Notes under the pieces: model-generated
Told to the model about the DNA's origin: nothing
What the model saw: the letters and a program-made list of their open reading frames with translations, nothing else
The model's database searches: none
Shown: positions 48,170 to 59,173 of the stretch, piece by piece
Layout of the letters: the number at the start of each line of letters is the position of its first letter
Position numbering within the stretch: the stretch's first letter is position 1
Assembly (NCBI GenBank): GCA_022592435.1
Contig: JABYQS010000098.1
Coordinates: 1 to 64,000, forward strand
Direction: 5' to 3'
DNA from: Cerioporus squamosus
Taxonomy: Eukaryota; Basidiomycota; Agaricomycetes; Polyporales; Polyporaceae
Length of the DNA stretch: 64,000 nt
Program-made: the position numbers and the translations under genes

Positions 48170-48723
48170 TCATCCCATATCGCGGCAAAGGTGAGCGCAG
48201 TTCGAGGCGGGACGAGCTCTGACCATCTGTGCTCCGCCGGAGTGTCGAAGTCTTTCAATCGCAACCGAGCTGCCTTGTACTGGGCCTGGAAAGCTCTTTG
48301 TCCAGGACGCGAAGCACACAGACAAAGGACAAAGAACGCACCTCGCTGAGTTTCGCTTGAGTGTGCATCGCGTTGTGTCTGGCAAAGGAGCTGGTCGTAC
48401 TTCGAAGAAGTAGAGAGAGAACGAAGAGGAAAGCCAGGCGTACTCGAGGGTACGGGAGGCAGAGTAGGGAGTGGGTGGAAGGGGGAGGTATGTCCAGCAC
48501 ACGCGGCGGTCTTCACGAGAAGAGGAGAGAAGGAGACAAAGGAAGATTAATATCGCAAGCACCAGCTGAAGACGGCCTCATGTCCGTCAAGCGCAGACGT
48601 CAGCTCAGAACGGGGCACGGAGGCAAATTGTCCCCCTCTCATCATTCGTCGCCCACCCAAGCTCTCACGGCAGTCCACGACGCGCCCGAAAACGCGCAGG
48701 ACGCGTTCACCAGAAGCTGATGA
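48170..48723. other. Region upstream of the minus-strand hypothetical gene; possible further exons
   Basis: It should contain the missing first exon of the minus-strand gene. A plus-strand frame ending at 48720 has a coding-like end (SPTQALTAVHDAPENAQDAF), which might be an upstream exon of the next gene. I cannot choose. Confidence 0.3.
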
Positions 48724-49381
48724 GTGGCGTCACAGTTTCCCGTGACTTGTGACTCTTCGCAATCTTGCCCCCCAGCCCTCGTCGTCCGCTGCGCAACGCT
48801 TGACATGAACAACTCACCAGGAAACCTGACAAAATGGCGGACAATCAGATGTTCTTGGTGGCGGAGTGCTTCCTCGCGTGTATCGCAGGCGGGATCTCGA
48901 GTATGCACACGAAGATGCGAAGGCACGGCGAGTGGAGGAAAGGCGGAGCCCAGCTACCGGGCTCTATACCTGCTATCTTCGGGCCGGAGGAGGTACAAGG
49001 TCACGCCCTCACTTAATGCTCAGGCAAGGTTCGAACCGTGCGTACACGAGTCCGCAGAAGCCGTAACGGGCGCATGTCCCTCGATGATGTCGGGCATCTC
49101 GCATGCGACCAACGTCGCGGAGGCTGCGTATCTTCTCATGCAACATACTCGTCCACAGTCCCAAAGAGGAGAAGCGGGCGCGGGTACCATCGGGAATATA
49201 TCAGCCTTGAGCTTGTTCTACGAAGGTGGGAGTACATGGTGAGTCCGAGGACGTGAAGAAACAGAGGTACATACACACAAGCTCGGAGAGCGAGGACTTC
49301 CATTGCAGGACTAGCTCGACCACGTCGCATAGGCAACAAGGAGGCCGCCTCGATGATGTCAGCTATGAGACAGGCCTGTAG
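48724..49381 (+). CDS. Candidate two-exon gene of unknown function
   Basis: An open frame from 48724 contains AEAVTGACPSMMSGISHATN and EAAYLLMQHTRPQSQRGEAG. It reaches a GTGAGT donor after 49238. A 70-nt intron with a TTGCAG acceptor leads to exon 49309-49381, which continues in phase as TSSTTSHRQQGGRLDDVSYE and stops. The start is uncertain, and more 5' exons are likely. No domain is recognised. Confidence 0.4.
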
Positions 49382-51415
49382 ACGTACACACGTACCGAGC
49401 CACTTTCGCGGACGCGGAACCTTCCGTCCTGCAAGGCACCGCGGGTTGGTGAGAGGATAGAGCCTCGGCGGCTCCGTCGGTCGATCACAAGCTCGCCTCG
49501 TGGGACCTCGTGTACCACAGATCTATCTTCGCCTCCGTATACGCCGCGACGACAGGCTGCGAGTCCTCACGACCTCAGCAGTATGACGAATAAGCCTTTG
49601 CGAAGCTTGCGATGATCTGCGCGAAGACACAACCTGCTGACCTCTCAATCATGAAGGCACAGCGTCAACGCAGACACGTTCGCTACTTGCACGGTGTATG
49701 GCAAGACTGTACGTAGGCACAGGGGTATTGAAAGCATACCGGAAGTGCGAGGAGGATGTCGCTGGTGAGTGGTGCAATGGGCAAGTCCGCCGTCACGACT
49801 CCTCTCACCATACGCCATGACAACTTCATGGCAGATTACCTGCGACATGTGTGCGCGAAAGTCTTTCGTGCCAGCGACGTTCACGCGACTGGACATTCGA
49901 AGAGCAGAAGTCAAACTGCGTACCAGACGGAACCCCGTATCCTGCGCAGTGACAGAGCCAGTCATACGCGAGCTGAACAGGCACCCTTGTCGTCCACCCC
50001 GTCGGCATACCGCGAGAGGCGAGGCGTCGCTCGCTGCTCCCACGCGCGCCGGGGACCGAGAAAGAGCGGCAACGGAAATGAGCCATAGACCGGGAATATA
50101 GCACGTACCTTTCACGCCTGCGATTCACTTATTGTAACAAGCCGGCGCGCAGAGGTCAACGTGACCTCTGAGACCCGCAGCCACATGGACAGCTTCCTTC
50201 ACCCTTGAGACGAGACGCAGCAGATCGCTGGTGCTACAAGAGTCTGCCGCAGCCAACCGTGCCGCCGGTGTGTCTTACATAGGCATGTCGCAGCCGATCA
50301 GCCCGCGGTGCATACGCAATGGATCCATAGACATACCATGCTAGCGGCTACTTGCATTGGTTAGCCGGTTACCGAACCCGGCGTGCTTGTACATTCGGAG
50401 GAACGCCGCTGTAGTGCACAAGACGCAAGCGGTCCGCGGAGCGGAGACGAACCGCTCCGAGGTCACCCACGACCGCGCTCCGCGCAGATCAGATTGTCGA
50501 GGTCCGGGTGAAGCGGGAAGTCCGTGCGTCTTCGCGTGCTTGATGGTATATAACATGGGAACGGCTTCGTGCGAAAGCGCATCGACCCCGACTCCAGCTG
50601 TAGCCGTGCTTCGACGTCCGCGGATGTTCCGACTCGACTTGTGTACACATGATCTGTTGCGACTGCTAGCGAGGATGACCTGACCACACCGCCGTCGCAT
50701 CGCTGACCAGAGGAAATGCCGCCTGTGGTCTAAGGGGGAGAGGATGATCAGGAGGGCAGAGCTGAAAGGGGTACGCGTCGCAGACCTCTGAGGTCAAGGA
50801 TCAAGCTTCACGTAACCCATCGGGAGCGTTCGCGGAAGTCTACGGGCGGGTGCGGATGACAACAGTGATGAGCGAGCTTGAATGGCGTCATCTCGCCAAC
50901 TTTGCGGTCGTCCAGAGGATAGACATCATCCCTCCGCGCAACTCGACGTTGTCATACCTGTACTGCAGTTAGGAGCTATCGCATGAAGAACGAAGTAGCA
51001 TGGAAGACGCACCTCGATGCATGACTGTACTCCACTCCGGCGTACGAAGGGGTCGCAGAGCCGCAGCTCCGGTCCATCTCCGATACACCATCCCTTCTTT
51101 CGAGCTTTCGGTCCACTCTTACTACCGGCTCGAACTGCGTTACAATGGAGACAGCGCTTTACGACAGTCGAAGCTCGGCAGGTGTATCGGCCGCGGCGAG
51201 AACGCATCGTGCTTCCGACTTCGTGGGCGGCGGTGTGTGCAACATCAACTCGTCAATACGCGGGCGTGTGACTTGGCACGGCGAAGCGATCGTATCGTTC
51301 GACGTTCGGAATCGTTCTTGCGTCTCGTGTGATTGGTCGAATCCGCGCAAAACTTGATGCGTGAGCTCGAGCTTCCAAGTTGTGATCGTCTGTCCTGCGA
51401 TGTCACAATCGATTC
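49382..51415. other. Unresolved region with scattered exon-like stretches
   Basis: About 49745-50090 on the plus strand has a GTGAGT...GGCAG intron followed by a frame reading ITCDMCARKSFVPATFTRLD, a possible zinc-binding CxxC exon. On the minus strand 50341-50700 is open and reads moderately well (YTIKHAKTHGLPASPGPRQS). Neither extends into a full gene. From 50.7 kb to the F-box gene I see nothing convincing. Confidence 0.25.
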
Positions 51416-53039
51416 CTACTCGCCCGCGGAGTGCCACGGAAAGACACACCGCGCCTCGTCGCCCCTGGGGATCCTCCAGTACCCAACCTCGACGTCCCAT
51501 CCGTCCCGCTTTTCCCACGTACACACCCCGCCCTCGCCGACGTCGAGCCGGTCGACGTGGCTCCCGATGCCGTACAGCACATCCTCGTCCAGCACGATCT
51601 CCTCGCCAACCGGGCGCGGCAGCCGCACGCGGTCGACCACTAGGCGATGGAGGCGGCAGCCCTTCTCTCCACGCCTCGCCAGCATCGGGCTGACCTCCTC
51701 GAGCCCGCGCCCAGCCGTGAGCTGGAAGCTCAGCGTGGAAAGGCTCGCACACGGTAGGACGTCGCCGGCAGGCATGAGCGCAGCGCACACAGAAGCGATC
51801 ATGACGTCCAGGACGTCGTCGTCGCCATCGCCGCCGTCGGGGAAGGACATCACTCCGAGCACGGACAGCGATGTCATGTGCTCGAGCGGGGGTAACAGCG
51901 TCCAGTCGCGCAGGGAGATGCAGAGCGTGCGGATCGTCGCGAGCGGGAGCATCTCTCCCAGGCACTGCAGCCACTCGTACCACACGCTGGGCTCGCCGCC
52001 GTCCCACAGCGCCTGGATCCATACCGCCGCGGCACCGTCGTCGCTCTCCGCGAGGAGATACAGCCGCGAGCTGTCTGCGGCAAGCTCGAGACGGGTCAAC
52101 GGGGCCAGGAAGGCGAGCGACGGGAGCAAGTTCTCGCGGGCGGTCGTGTGTGACTGGACCGGGGCGTCGTGGATGCGGATACGGATGTTCCGCGGGAGGA
52201 CGAGCGAGGATATGAAAGCCTGAGCACCCTGGAGGGTGCCGCCTGAGGAGGAGAGGTTCCGAAGCCTGAGCAGCGGCACAGGCGCAGGCGGGGGTCGCAG
52301 GTCGGGATCGAAGAGAAGATAGCTCCAGATCTGCCCGAAGTGCAACGACTCGAGGCGGGGGCAGTTGGAGAGCAAATTAGTGACTACCGTGAGAGGAAGG
52401 TCCTCCATGAAGAAGTAGGATATGTTGAGGTGGACGAGGTTCGGGAAGCGGTTCGCAGGGAGCCAGTGGCGGACGTGGAGGAGTGCCATCGCGCGCAGAG
52501 ACGGGAGTCTCTCCTCGAAACAACGTCGGGTGATCCTTCACTTGTCTCCCCGTCTGCAGCTCACACTGCAGCGTGAATACCTCGAGACAGGGTGCGGGAA
52601 AGTCGAGGCGGGACTCGATAAATATATGGGCGGCTTCGAGACGGATGTCGAGTCGCTGGAGGCGGTCGTGCGAGGAGTTGAGCAGCAGAGCATGATCATT
52701 GTCACCACCTCGCCGAAGGCAGGCAGAGACTGAGATCGGGACAGAACGAGAGCGTCGGAGGAAGGCGAGCACGCGAGGCCAGACGCGGTCATCGATGCGA
52801 GACCAAAGAAGAGGAATATCAAGGGCAATGGCGCGCCAGCGACGGCAGACATGTGTGATGCGGACGATGGAGGGCTGGAGATCGTCGAACCAGGGCCATG
52901 TCTCAATATCGAGCTGAGGATGGGGCGCGGTCACTAGCCACAAGGACTTGAAGATCAAGCCGACGACCTCTGTAGGAAGCCGATCGACTGGGGAGGGCAA
53001 AAAGCGAGGAGGGCAGGAAGTGAGAGGAGTGTCCAACAT
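51416..53039 (-). CDS. F-box protein with leucine-rich C-terminal region
   Basis: F-box proteins are substrate receptors of SCF ubiquitin ligases, binding Skp1 through the F-box. Here residues 21-36 read LPTEVVGLIFKSLWLV and about 61-82 contain HVCRRWRAIALDIPLLW, the usual fungal F-box pattern. The rest has repeated L-x-x-L segments such as FPNLVHLNISYFFM and NCPRLESLHFG, typical of basidiomycete F-box/LRR-like proteins. The stop is at 51416. The frame changes near 52514-52541. Removing exactly 28 nt there (a GT...AG stretch, but too short for a normal intron) restores a 531-residue protein. An indel in the assembly or a real frameshift is equally possible. The target is unknown. Confidence 0.75.
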
Positions 53040-53833
53040 AACTCAGACGCAGAGAGCTGCCGGACGCGTCAGTCGCCGCTCGGGACGAGCAAGACAAGAC
53101 AGCGTTACAGATCGTGTGCAGCGGGAAGTAACCATTGACGAGCACGACTATTTGTCTATCCGGTTAGCAAATCAGACACGCGTGCGTAGCGAAGGACGTA
53201 CGTTGCTCGTTGTCGATGACGGCGGAGAAGGAGTCAGGTCGATTAAGGAACAATAGCAGCCTGCATGGGATGCACACAGCAAGACTGAGCGATATGCCTC
53301 GTCGCTGATGTAATCGTGCCCGACACGCGTGAGTAGAACGTACGTTGCTCGTTCTGGACGACGGGGAGGTGAGAGTCCGGGTCGAATAGGCAATGGCAGA
53401 GCAATCACGGGCTGAAAGGATGGCTTGGACACAGCCAGGCTCAGGGCCAGCGACAGCGCGGTTGTACGCGGTGCTCAAGGTACGAGAGACAAGTTTGGTA
53501 GGTTGCTCGTCGTGGACGACGACGAGCAGAGGATGGGCTCGATGTATGCAATGACGAACTGCAGAGGCGTGTAAACAGCGAAACTCAGAATGTGCGTTCC
53601 CGCAGGTGACAGAGCGGGGATAGGTCCTGCTCGGCGCGCGTGAGACGAGGAGGCAGGGTGCTCGCTGTGGACAACAGCGACGAGAGGATCGAGGTCGATG
53701 TCAAGCAAGGCGGGCCGCCCGCGCGACGGCATATGTAATTATGGGCGCCTGCAGCGCAGGACGCCGCCACCGCAGCCGATGGACGCCTGCTGTCTTCGTC
53801 TCGTCCCTCCACCTCTCCTCACCGCCCCATGCG
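53040..53833. other. Divergent promoter region between the F-box gene and VPS74
   Basis: The stretch contains the degenerate repeat described separately and the VPS74 leader. No gene is seen. Confidence 0.5.
53195..53700. repeat. Degenerate ~150-bp tandem repeat, about four units
   Basis: A motif of the form (G)TTGCTCGT..TGGACGACG, followed within 40 bp by GGGTCGAT or GGTCGAT, occurs at about 53202, 53341, 53503 and 53659. Each unit also has a GCG(C)GTGAGxxG-like lead. The units are strongly diverged. On the minus strand they give repeated SSSTTSN-like peptides, but the frame is not continuous. Confidence 0.5.
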
Positions 53834-55791
53834 ATGAGCTCGACTACTGGTCTCTCTCGGCGTCGTGTCCCAGCCTCCGCGTCGTCCGGCGGCGACGACG
53901 ATGCCGACAACGCCTGGGGACTCAACGGCACCGCCTCCTCAAACGGCGGCTCCGCCTCACGCCCAAACCCACCACATTCTCCTGCTCCCCACGCTGGTTC
54001 TGCGTTCGAAGGCGGCAACAAGATCGCGTACGACCCTCGCGATCTCGAGCGCGAGGACGAGGATGCCCGTCTCGGAGGGAAACCTCCGCGGCTGACCATC
54101 ATGGAGGAGGTTCTCCTCCTCGGTCTCAAGGACAAGCAGGTGAGTTACCCACGCTCTATCCGTGTTCACACCTGCCATCCTCCCTGGTATCCTATGGGCC
54201 ATCATCTACGCGCAAGTCCCGTCTCGGAGGCTTGAAGCCCTCGCGAAGGGGGGCGCGCCGATGCGCGACTTGTGCGGAGCTTCATGCTCCTTTTCGTCAT
54301 CTCAGGAACCGCTGCGCTGTTCGATGGAGCATTATAACCACGAAGCTGGCAGTGCGCTATGTTGCCTTGGTTGCGCCTCGCTATGTAATCCACCGATTAC
54401 GGGTCTGCGAGTACGCTCGACTGCGGCGCTCTGTCGTCGTACGAGGGCTCCGTTCTTCGGCTTGTGTTGCGAGCTAACGCCTGCCGAGCATTGCCTGTGC
54501 AGGTTGTGTCTCACGACTCCCGACGCGCTGGCCGACCTGCTACCCATCGCCGTCGTTGTCTTGCGCCTCAACTATGAGCAAGTCTTCGTCTCAGGAAGCT
54601 ATGGCTATCCGGATGCAACGCGAATTATGCGGAGCTTCGTGCCAATGTTTCGCATGTCCGAAACCGTTGTATATGTGGATCAGACAGTCGGTTAGGCTAG
54701 AATCGCACATTGCAAGGGTTTCATTTGCAGGCCGTAACATGACTGCGCGAGCACTGTTACGAGTGCCGAGCGTGTATCAGCATCGTCTCCGTCTGCACCA
54801 GTCCTGACGCTTGCTGACCGTCATCAGGGCTACCTCTCGTTCTGGAACGACAACATCTCCTATGCATTGCGCGGCTGCATACTCATTGAGCTCGCACTCC
54901 GGCGCCGCATCGCACTGGTCAAGATCCAAACCGGAGACACCTCCCGCTCCCCGAGCGGCTCGTCGAGGTGCTCGACGACCGACAAACAGGCGAGACGATA
55001 CTCGACGAGACGCTCCGGATGATGAAGGGCCAGGAGCAGGAGAAAATGGCCATCAACAGCTGGATAGACCTCCTCAGCGGTGAGTGCCTCCGTCCCCTCC
55101 GCCGCCGTCGGACGACCTCTGCGCGGGACCTACCCCAAGGCTGACCGCGTCGCCCCCGCGCCCGTTCTCCTCCGCAGGCGAGACATGGAACGTGATGAAG
55201 ATCGGCTTCCAGCTGAAGCAGGTGCGCGAGCGGCTCGCAAAAGGGCTCGTCGACAAGGGCGTCCTGCGCACCGAGAAGCGCAACTTCCTCCTCTTCGACA
55301 TGGCGACGCACCCCGTCGCGGACGTCCGCACGAAGGAGTCCATCGTCGCCCGCGTCGTCTCCCTCCTCACCTCCACCACCGCCGCCGTCCCGCCGTCCGC
55401 GCTCAACAAGGAGGGCACGCAGTGCCGCGTCATGCGCGCTGTGTGTCTCGTCTGCGCGGCGTATGCCGCGAGCGTGCTCGACAACGCGTTCGGGCGGCTC
55501 ACGTACGAGGACCGCGAGGCGGCGTTCCAGCGGTGCGACGAGATCCTCGCGGAGTTCTCGACTTGGCCCTTTGGGAGCACTGGGTCCGGCAGCGGGCGGA
55601 CCGGCGCGGCGAGTCGGAGGAGGGAAGGCTCGCGGATCGGGATGGGCAGCGCGGGCGTGAGTTCGAGAGAGGTCGTGCTCGGGCTTGTGCAGGAGGTCAA
55701 GAAGGAGATGCTGGGCGGAGAGGAGGACTTGTGTTTTGAGCTTATTGCCGGTGTGCTAGAGGTATTGTCCAAACTCGATTCGCTGCTCTAG
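53834..55791 (+). CDS. VPS74: Golgi phosphoprotein 3 family protein Vps74 (one base missing)
   Basis: Vps74/GOLPH3 binds PI4P on Golgi membranes and retains glycosyltransferases there (family knowledge). Exons are 53834-54139, 54828-55079 and 55178-55791. They encode, after a Ser/Gly-rich N-terminus, [16 protein letters not shown] joined to [17 protein letters not shown], which holds the PI4P-binding Trp (about residue 108) and Arg. Then come [32 protein letters not shown] and a helical C-terminus ending KLDSLL. The exons total 1172 nt. At 54921-54924 the sequence reads AAGATCC where the family sequence needs AAG GAT CC, so one G is missing and the frame breaks. With that base the protein is 390 aa. 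Loss in a GG pair points to an assembly error more than to decay. Intron 1 is long (688 nt). Confidence 0.85.
54140..54827 (+). other. Long intron 1 of VPS74 with an internal diverged duplication
   Basis: This 688-nt intron is ten times the local norm. It holds two similar stretches: near 54271 (TGTGCGGAGCTTCATGC then CTCAGGAACCG) and near 54626 (TATGCGGAGCTTCGTGC then GTCCGAAACCG). It may be a decayed insertion. No gene is seen inside. Confidence 0.4.
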
Positions 55792-56200
55792 GTCGCTTTA
55801 ATATCCCTACTCTGGACCGCCTTGATGTATATATTATCGATTGCTTTTGCTCCTTGCTCGATTCGGTCCACTCGGAGTGCGGTCAACGGTTTATGGGTTA
55901 CAAGTGTCCACTGTGCGGAAGTTGCAAGGCGTAGACTGTTAGCGAACGTGAACCAATATTTGCAGCCTGTCCCGTTTCGAAAGCCGCACAAACTTAGCAC
56001 GAAGTCGATTGTCTCCCCTAGGCAGCTCAAGACCCGACTAGTTGTGTGTAGTAGACTTCGATGATCGTGCCTATCCAACATTGGCGTCGCCCGATGGCCT
56101 TCCCTGCGTCAGATTGCTCGCAGGCCCCGAAACGCCTCACCAACATGAAACCGTCCCCAGTCCATCAACCAAACAAAATGAAAATCTCAATGCCGCAATA
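55792..56200. other. Intergenic between VPS74 and tRNA-Leu
   Basis: This is the 3' flank of VPS74. No gene or repeat is seen. Confidence 0.5.
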
Positions 56201-56280
56201 TGATGAGAGTGGGATTCGAACCCACGCCCGTGAGGACCAGATCCTTAGTCTGGCGCCTTAGACCGCTCGGCCATCTCACC
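56201..56280 (-). tRNA. tRNA-Leu, anticodon AAG, no intron
   Basis: On the minus strand the 80-nt sequence starts GGTGAGATGGCCGAGCGG and ends TCGAATCCCACTCTCATCA. The acceptor stem GGTGAGA pairs with TCTCATC, allowing one G-U pair. The A box is TGGCCGAGCGG and the B box GGTTCGAATCC. The anticodon stem CCAGA/TCTGG encloses loop CTAAGGA, with anticodon AAG. A long variable arm is present, as expected for tRNA-Leu. The CCA end is not encoded, as usual in eukaryotes. Confidence 0.95.
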
Positions 56281-57028
56281 ATATACGGTTTCCGATTGTC
56301 AATAAACCCATGAGATGACGCGTAAATACTGTACCAAGAGACTTGTTGCGGGAGTGGGCGTAAGAGTTGGTAACTGCGTCCTTTGCTTGTCTCCTGTCAC
56401 TACTACTAGTTGCATTAGGTAGATAAGTTCCGGGCCCGTCAAAGGGGGCACGCAGGGCCATCTACAAACCAGTGGCATCTCTCGTCGGAAGAACTTGGGT
56501 GGCAGACTTCTTGAGACTGACCTTAAGTTTGCCCTCCGTAGCGCAGGGGATGGGGACGGGTGACTGAGTGCCTGAGTACATGGTAACTACTACTAACTAG
56601 AGGCGTACGGACTCACATACGGTCGACGTCGCTATCCATTGCAGCAATGGGCAATCAATGTCTAACTTGGCTCGGAGCGACGTTGCGGGGCTTCCGCATT
56701 ATGCCTGCTCGCATTTCAGATGGCTGACATGATTAGCACTAACGGTTAACGACCGACATTGGTCGAACGGGTGACGCAAGTTGAGATTCGCTGCGTTGCA
56801 ACCAAGGTTGCAAATGGTCATCATGTAGGGACTGCGCGGTTCGACTCGGATGAGCGGTACTGACCGGTATGAGACCTTCTTCTCCCAGCCTGGTCTGGCG
56901 TTGGGTGTATCACGTCGATGCCAACATGCGGCACACGGCGCACGGTCCGTAGGTATGTATGCTCAGGTTGATACAGTATCAGAATTTGAAGCTTCTGTTT
57001 CGTGAGGGCGTTGTCTGATCGCCGGTTC
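56281..57028. other. Intergenic, no gene seen
   Basis: The stretch has lower GC than its neighbours. No open frame or repeat is supported, up to the first mobile element. Confidence 0.5.
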
Positions 57029-57036
57029 GCAGCCCG
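57029..57036. repeat. Target-site duplication, left (element 1)
   Basis: GCAGCCCG is repeated exactly at 57888-57895 on the other side of the element. Confidence 0.9.
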
Positions 57037-57887
57037 AGGACCCCCGACAATGGCGCTAAATGCCTCATACAAACCGGCTGAAATCTGCTCATTTTGTCCG
57101 GAGTATCGGGCCTCCTCTGGAGGCCCAAATGTCCGGATTTTATCAGGCATCCGGCGTTCGACCGGCGATTTGTCCGGACTTTCTATCAGGCCTCATATGG
57201 GCCTTGAAATCCGTTTTTCGGCTCCAAACCACTCAGAACGTCTCTCTGGGCTCCCTACGGGCCATGGTGCAGACCCGGAAAGCTAGGGCAGTCCTGGACA
57301 CGTCCCCAGTGCGCATGTGGCTGATTTTGGGGTGCAGAACCGGTCGTACAAAAAGCGTTCTCACGGGTCGTGGCGCTTGCTGACGGGCCGGCAGTATAAT
57401 GTCGACTTAGAAGCTGCTACTTACTCCGATGAAAGGGGAGGATACAGCTGTTTTCAAAACGATAGTCCACCCAGAAAAACGCTCGTCTGGGCGGACCCAC
57501 CCCGCCCAGGCTTCCGATTGGTTCAGATCCAGGCGTCCGACCGCTCGAGGTGGAGGTGGTGGTGCAGCCTGCAGCATCCAGCCAATGAGGAGCCAGCGTC
57601 TCTGTTACCGACGTGAACGCGCATTTCGGCGGCGGTCTATCGTTTTGAAAACAGCTGTAAGCAAGAGTAGCTGATCAGGGTAAGCTAGAGTAAGTCCCCG
57701 GAGCCCTTGACGCCCAGCTTGTATCGGGCCTGCGAGACCTGCCGGCCCATATGTCCGGATTCTCGTATCGGACGTTCCTCCGATTTTGAGCCATTTTGTC
57801 CGGATTTTATTAGGCATAGGCCCCCATCTGCCGGCGATTTTGTCCGGATTGTGTATGAGGCCTGTTGGCGCTATTGTCGGGGGTCCT
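57037..57887 (+). mobile_element. Non-autonomous DNA transposon (MITE-like), element 1, 851 bp
   Basis: The ends are inverted: 5' AGGACCCCCGACAATGGCGC, and 3' GCG(C)TATTGTCGGGGGTCCT read on the same strand. The element is flanked by the 8-bp duplication GCAGCCCG. No transposase frame is present; the open frames inside are short. Subterminal TGTCCGGA motifs occur three times near each end, possible transposase sites. An 8-bp duplication is seen in hAT, P and KDZ/Zisupton-type elements, but the terminal bases do not match the common hAT pattern, so the superfamily is left open. Confidence 0.9.
57449..57658. repeat. Internal inverted repeat inside element 1
   Basis: AGCTGTTTTCAAAACGATAG near 57449 is matched by its reverse complement CTATCGTTTTGAAAACAGCT near 57639, about 170 bp apart. 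The same pair lies in element 2 (about 58545-58755). Confidence 0.85.
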
Positions 57888-57895
57888 GCAGCCCG
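57888..57895. repeat. Target-site duplication, right (element 1)
   Basis: GCAGCCCG is identical to 57029-57036. Confidence 0.9.
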
Positions 57896-58309
57896 GTGGT
57901 GGAGCGTGCCGACTGCGTGAAGCTATGGGCCGTAGGCTCCATGTTTACGAGCACGCCATGCCAAGCTTGACGTAGCGTTGGATGGGTTGTTTAGATCTGA
58001 CGACCGCTGAGACATGTGAGATCGGAAGCGGTGGCACGCAGAGTTCAACTTGTGGTACGCACTTCTGGAGCTGGTACGAGGCTTATCCATGCGATCCAGG
58101 TCGTTTGACTCTCCTGTGCTTCATGTTCGAAATCCTCTGGCTGTAGACCGGTGACCGTCGCTGTACATACACCGTTCGTACCTTCTGTCGGGACGATAAT
58201 TCAGCCAAGAAGTCAGCAAGCACAAGACAACTTCGCGGAACCTATTTAAACGCGGGGAGGACGGGAAAACGATGCGAAAAACTATCCGCCGCGTAATGAA
58301 GAGAAATGA
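57896..58309. other. Spacer between the two mobile elements
   Basis: The spacer is 414 bp unrelated to the elements, with no gene seen. Confidence 0.6.
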
Positions 58310-58317
58310 AGAATGAT
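58310..58317. repeat. Target-site duplication, left (element 2)
   Basis: AGAATGAT is repeated exactly at 59166-59173. Confidence 0.9.
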
Positions 58318-59165
58318 AGGACCCCCGACAATAGCGCCAACAGGCCTCATACACAATCCGGACAAAATCGCCGGCAGATGGGGGCCTATGCCTAATAAAA
58401 TCCGGACAAAATGGCTCAAAATCGGAGGAACGTCCGATACGAGAATCCGGACATATGGGCCGGCAGGTCTCGCAGGCCCGATACAAGCTGGGCGTCAAGG
58501 GCTCCGGGGACTTACTCTAGCTTACCCTGATCAGCTACTCTTGCTTACAGCTGTTTTCAAAACGATAGACCGCCGCCGAAATGCGCGTTCACGTCGGTAA
58601 CAGAGACGCTGGCTCCTCATTGGCTGGATGCTGCAGGCTGCACCACCACCTCCACCTCGAGCGGTCGGACGCCTGGATCTGAACCAATCGGAAGCCTGGG
58701 CGGGTGGGTCCGCCCAGACGAGCGTTTTTCTGGGTGGACTATCGTTTTGAAAACAGCTGTATCCTCCCCTTTCATCGGAGTAAGTAGCAGCTTCTAAGTC
58801 GACATTATACTGCCGGCCCGTCAGCAAGCGCCACGACCCGTGAGAACGCTTTTTGTACGACCGGTTCTGCACCCAAAATCAGCCACATGCGCACTGGGGA
58901 CGTGTCCAGGACTGCCCTAGCTTTCCGGGTCTGCACCATGGCCCGTAGGGAGCCCAGAGAGACGTTCTGAGTGGTTTGGAGCCGAAAAACGGATTTCAAG
59001 GCCCATATGAGGCCTGATAGAAAGTCCGGACAAATCGCCGGTCGAACGCCGGATGCCTGATAAAATCCGGACATTTGGGCCTCCAGAGGAGGCCCGATAC
59101 TCCGGACAAAATGAGCAGATTTCAGCCGGTTTGTATGAGGCATTTAGCGCCATTGTCGGGGTCCT
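58318..59165 (-). mobile_element. Non-autonomous DNA transposon (MITE-like), element 2, 848 bp, inverted
   Basis: This is the same element as 57037-57887 in reverse orientation, with near-identical sequence over its whole length and the same terminal repeats (one G fewer in the run at the right end). Its own 8-bp target duplication, AGAATGAT, differs from that of element 1. The two are therefore separate insertions rather than one inverted duplication. It has no transposase. Confidence 0.9.
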
Positions 59166-59173
59166 AGAATGAT
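59166..59173. repeat. Target-site duplication, right (element 2)
   Basis: AGAATGAT is identical to 58310-58317. Confidence 0.9.

Noticed and set aside
57002..59165. One large inverted duplication made in a single event
   Set aside because: Each arm has its own inverted ends and a different 8-bp target duplication, so two separate insertions fit better.
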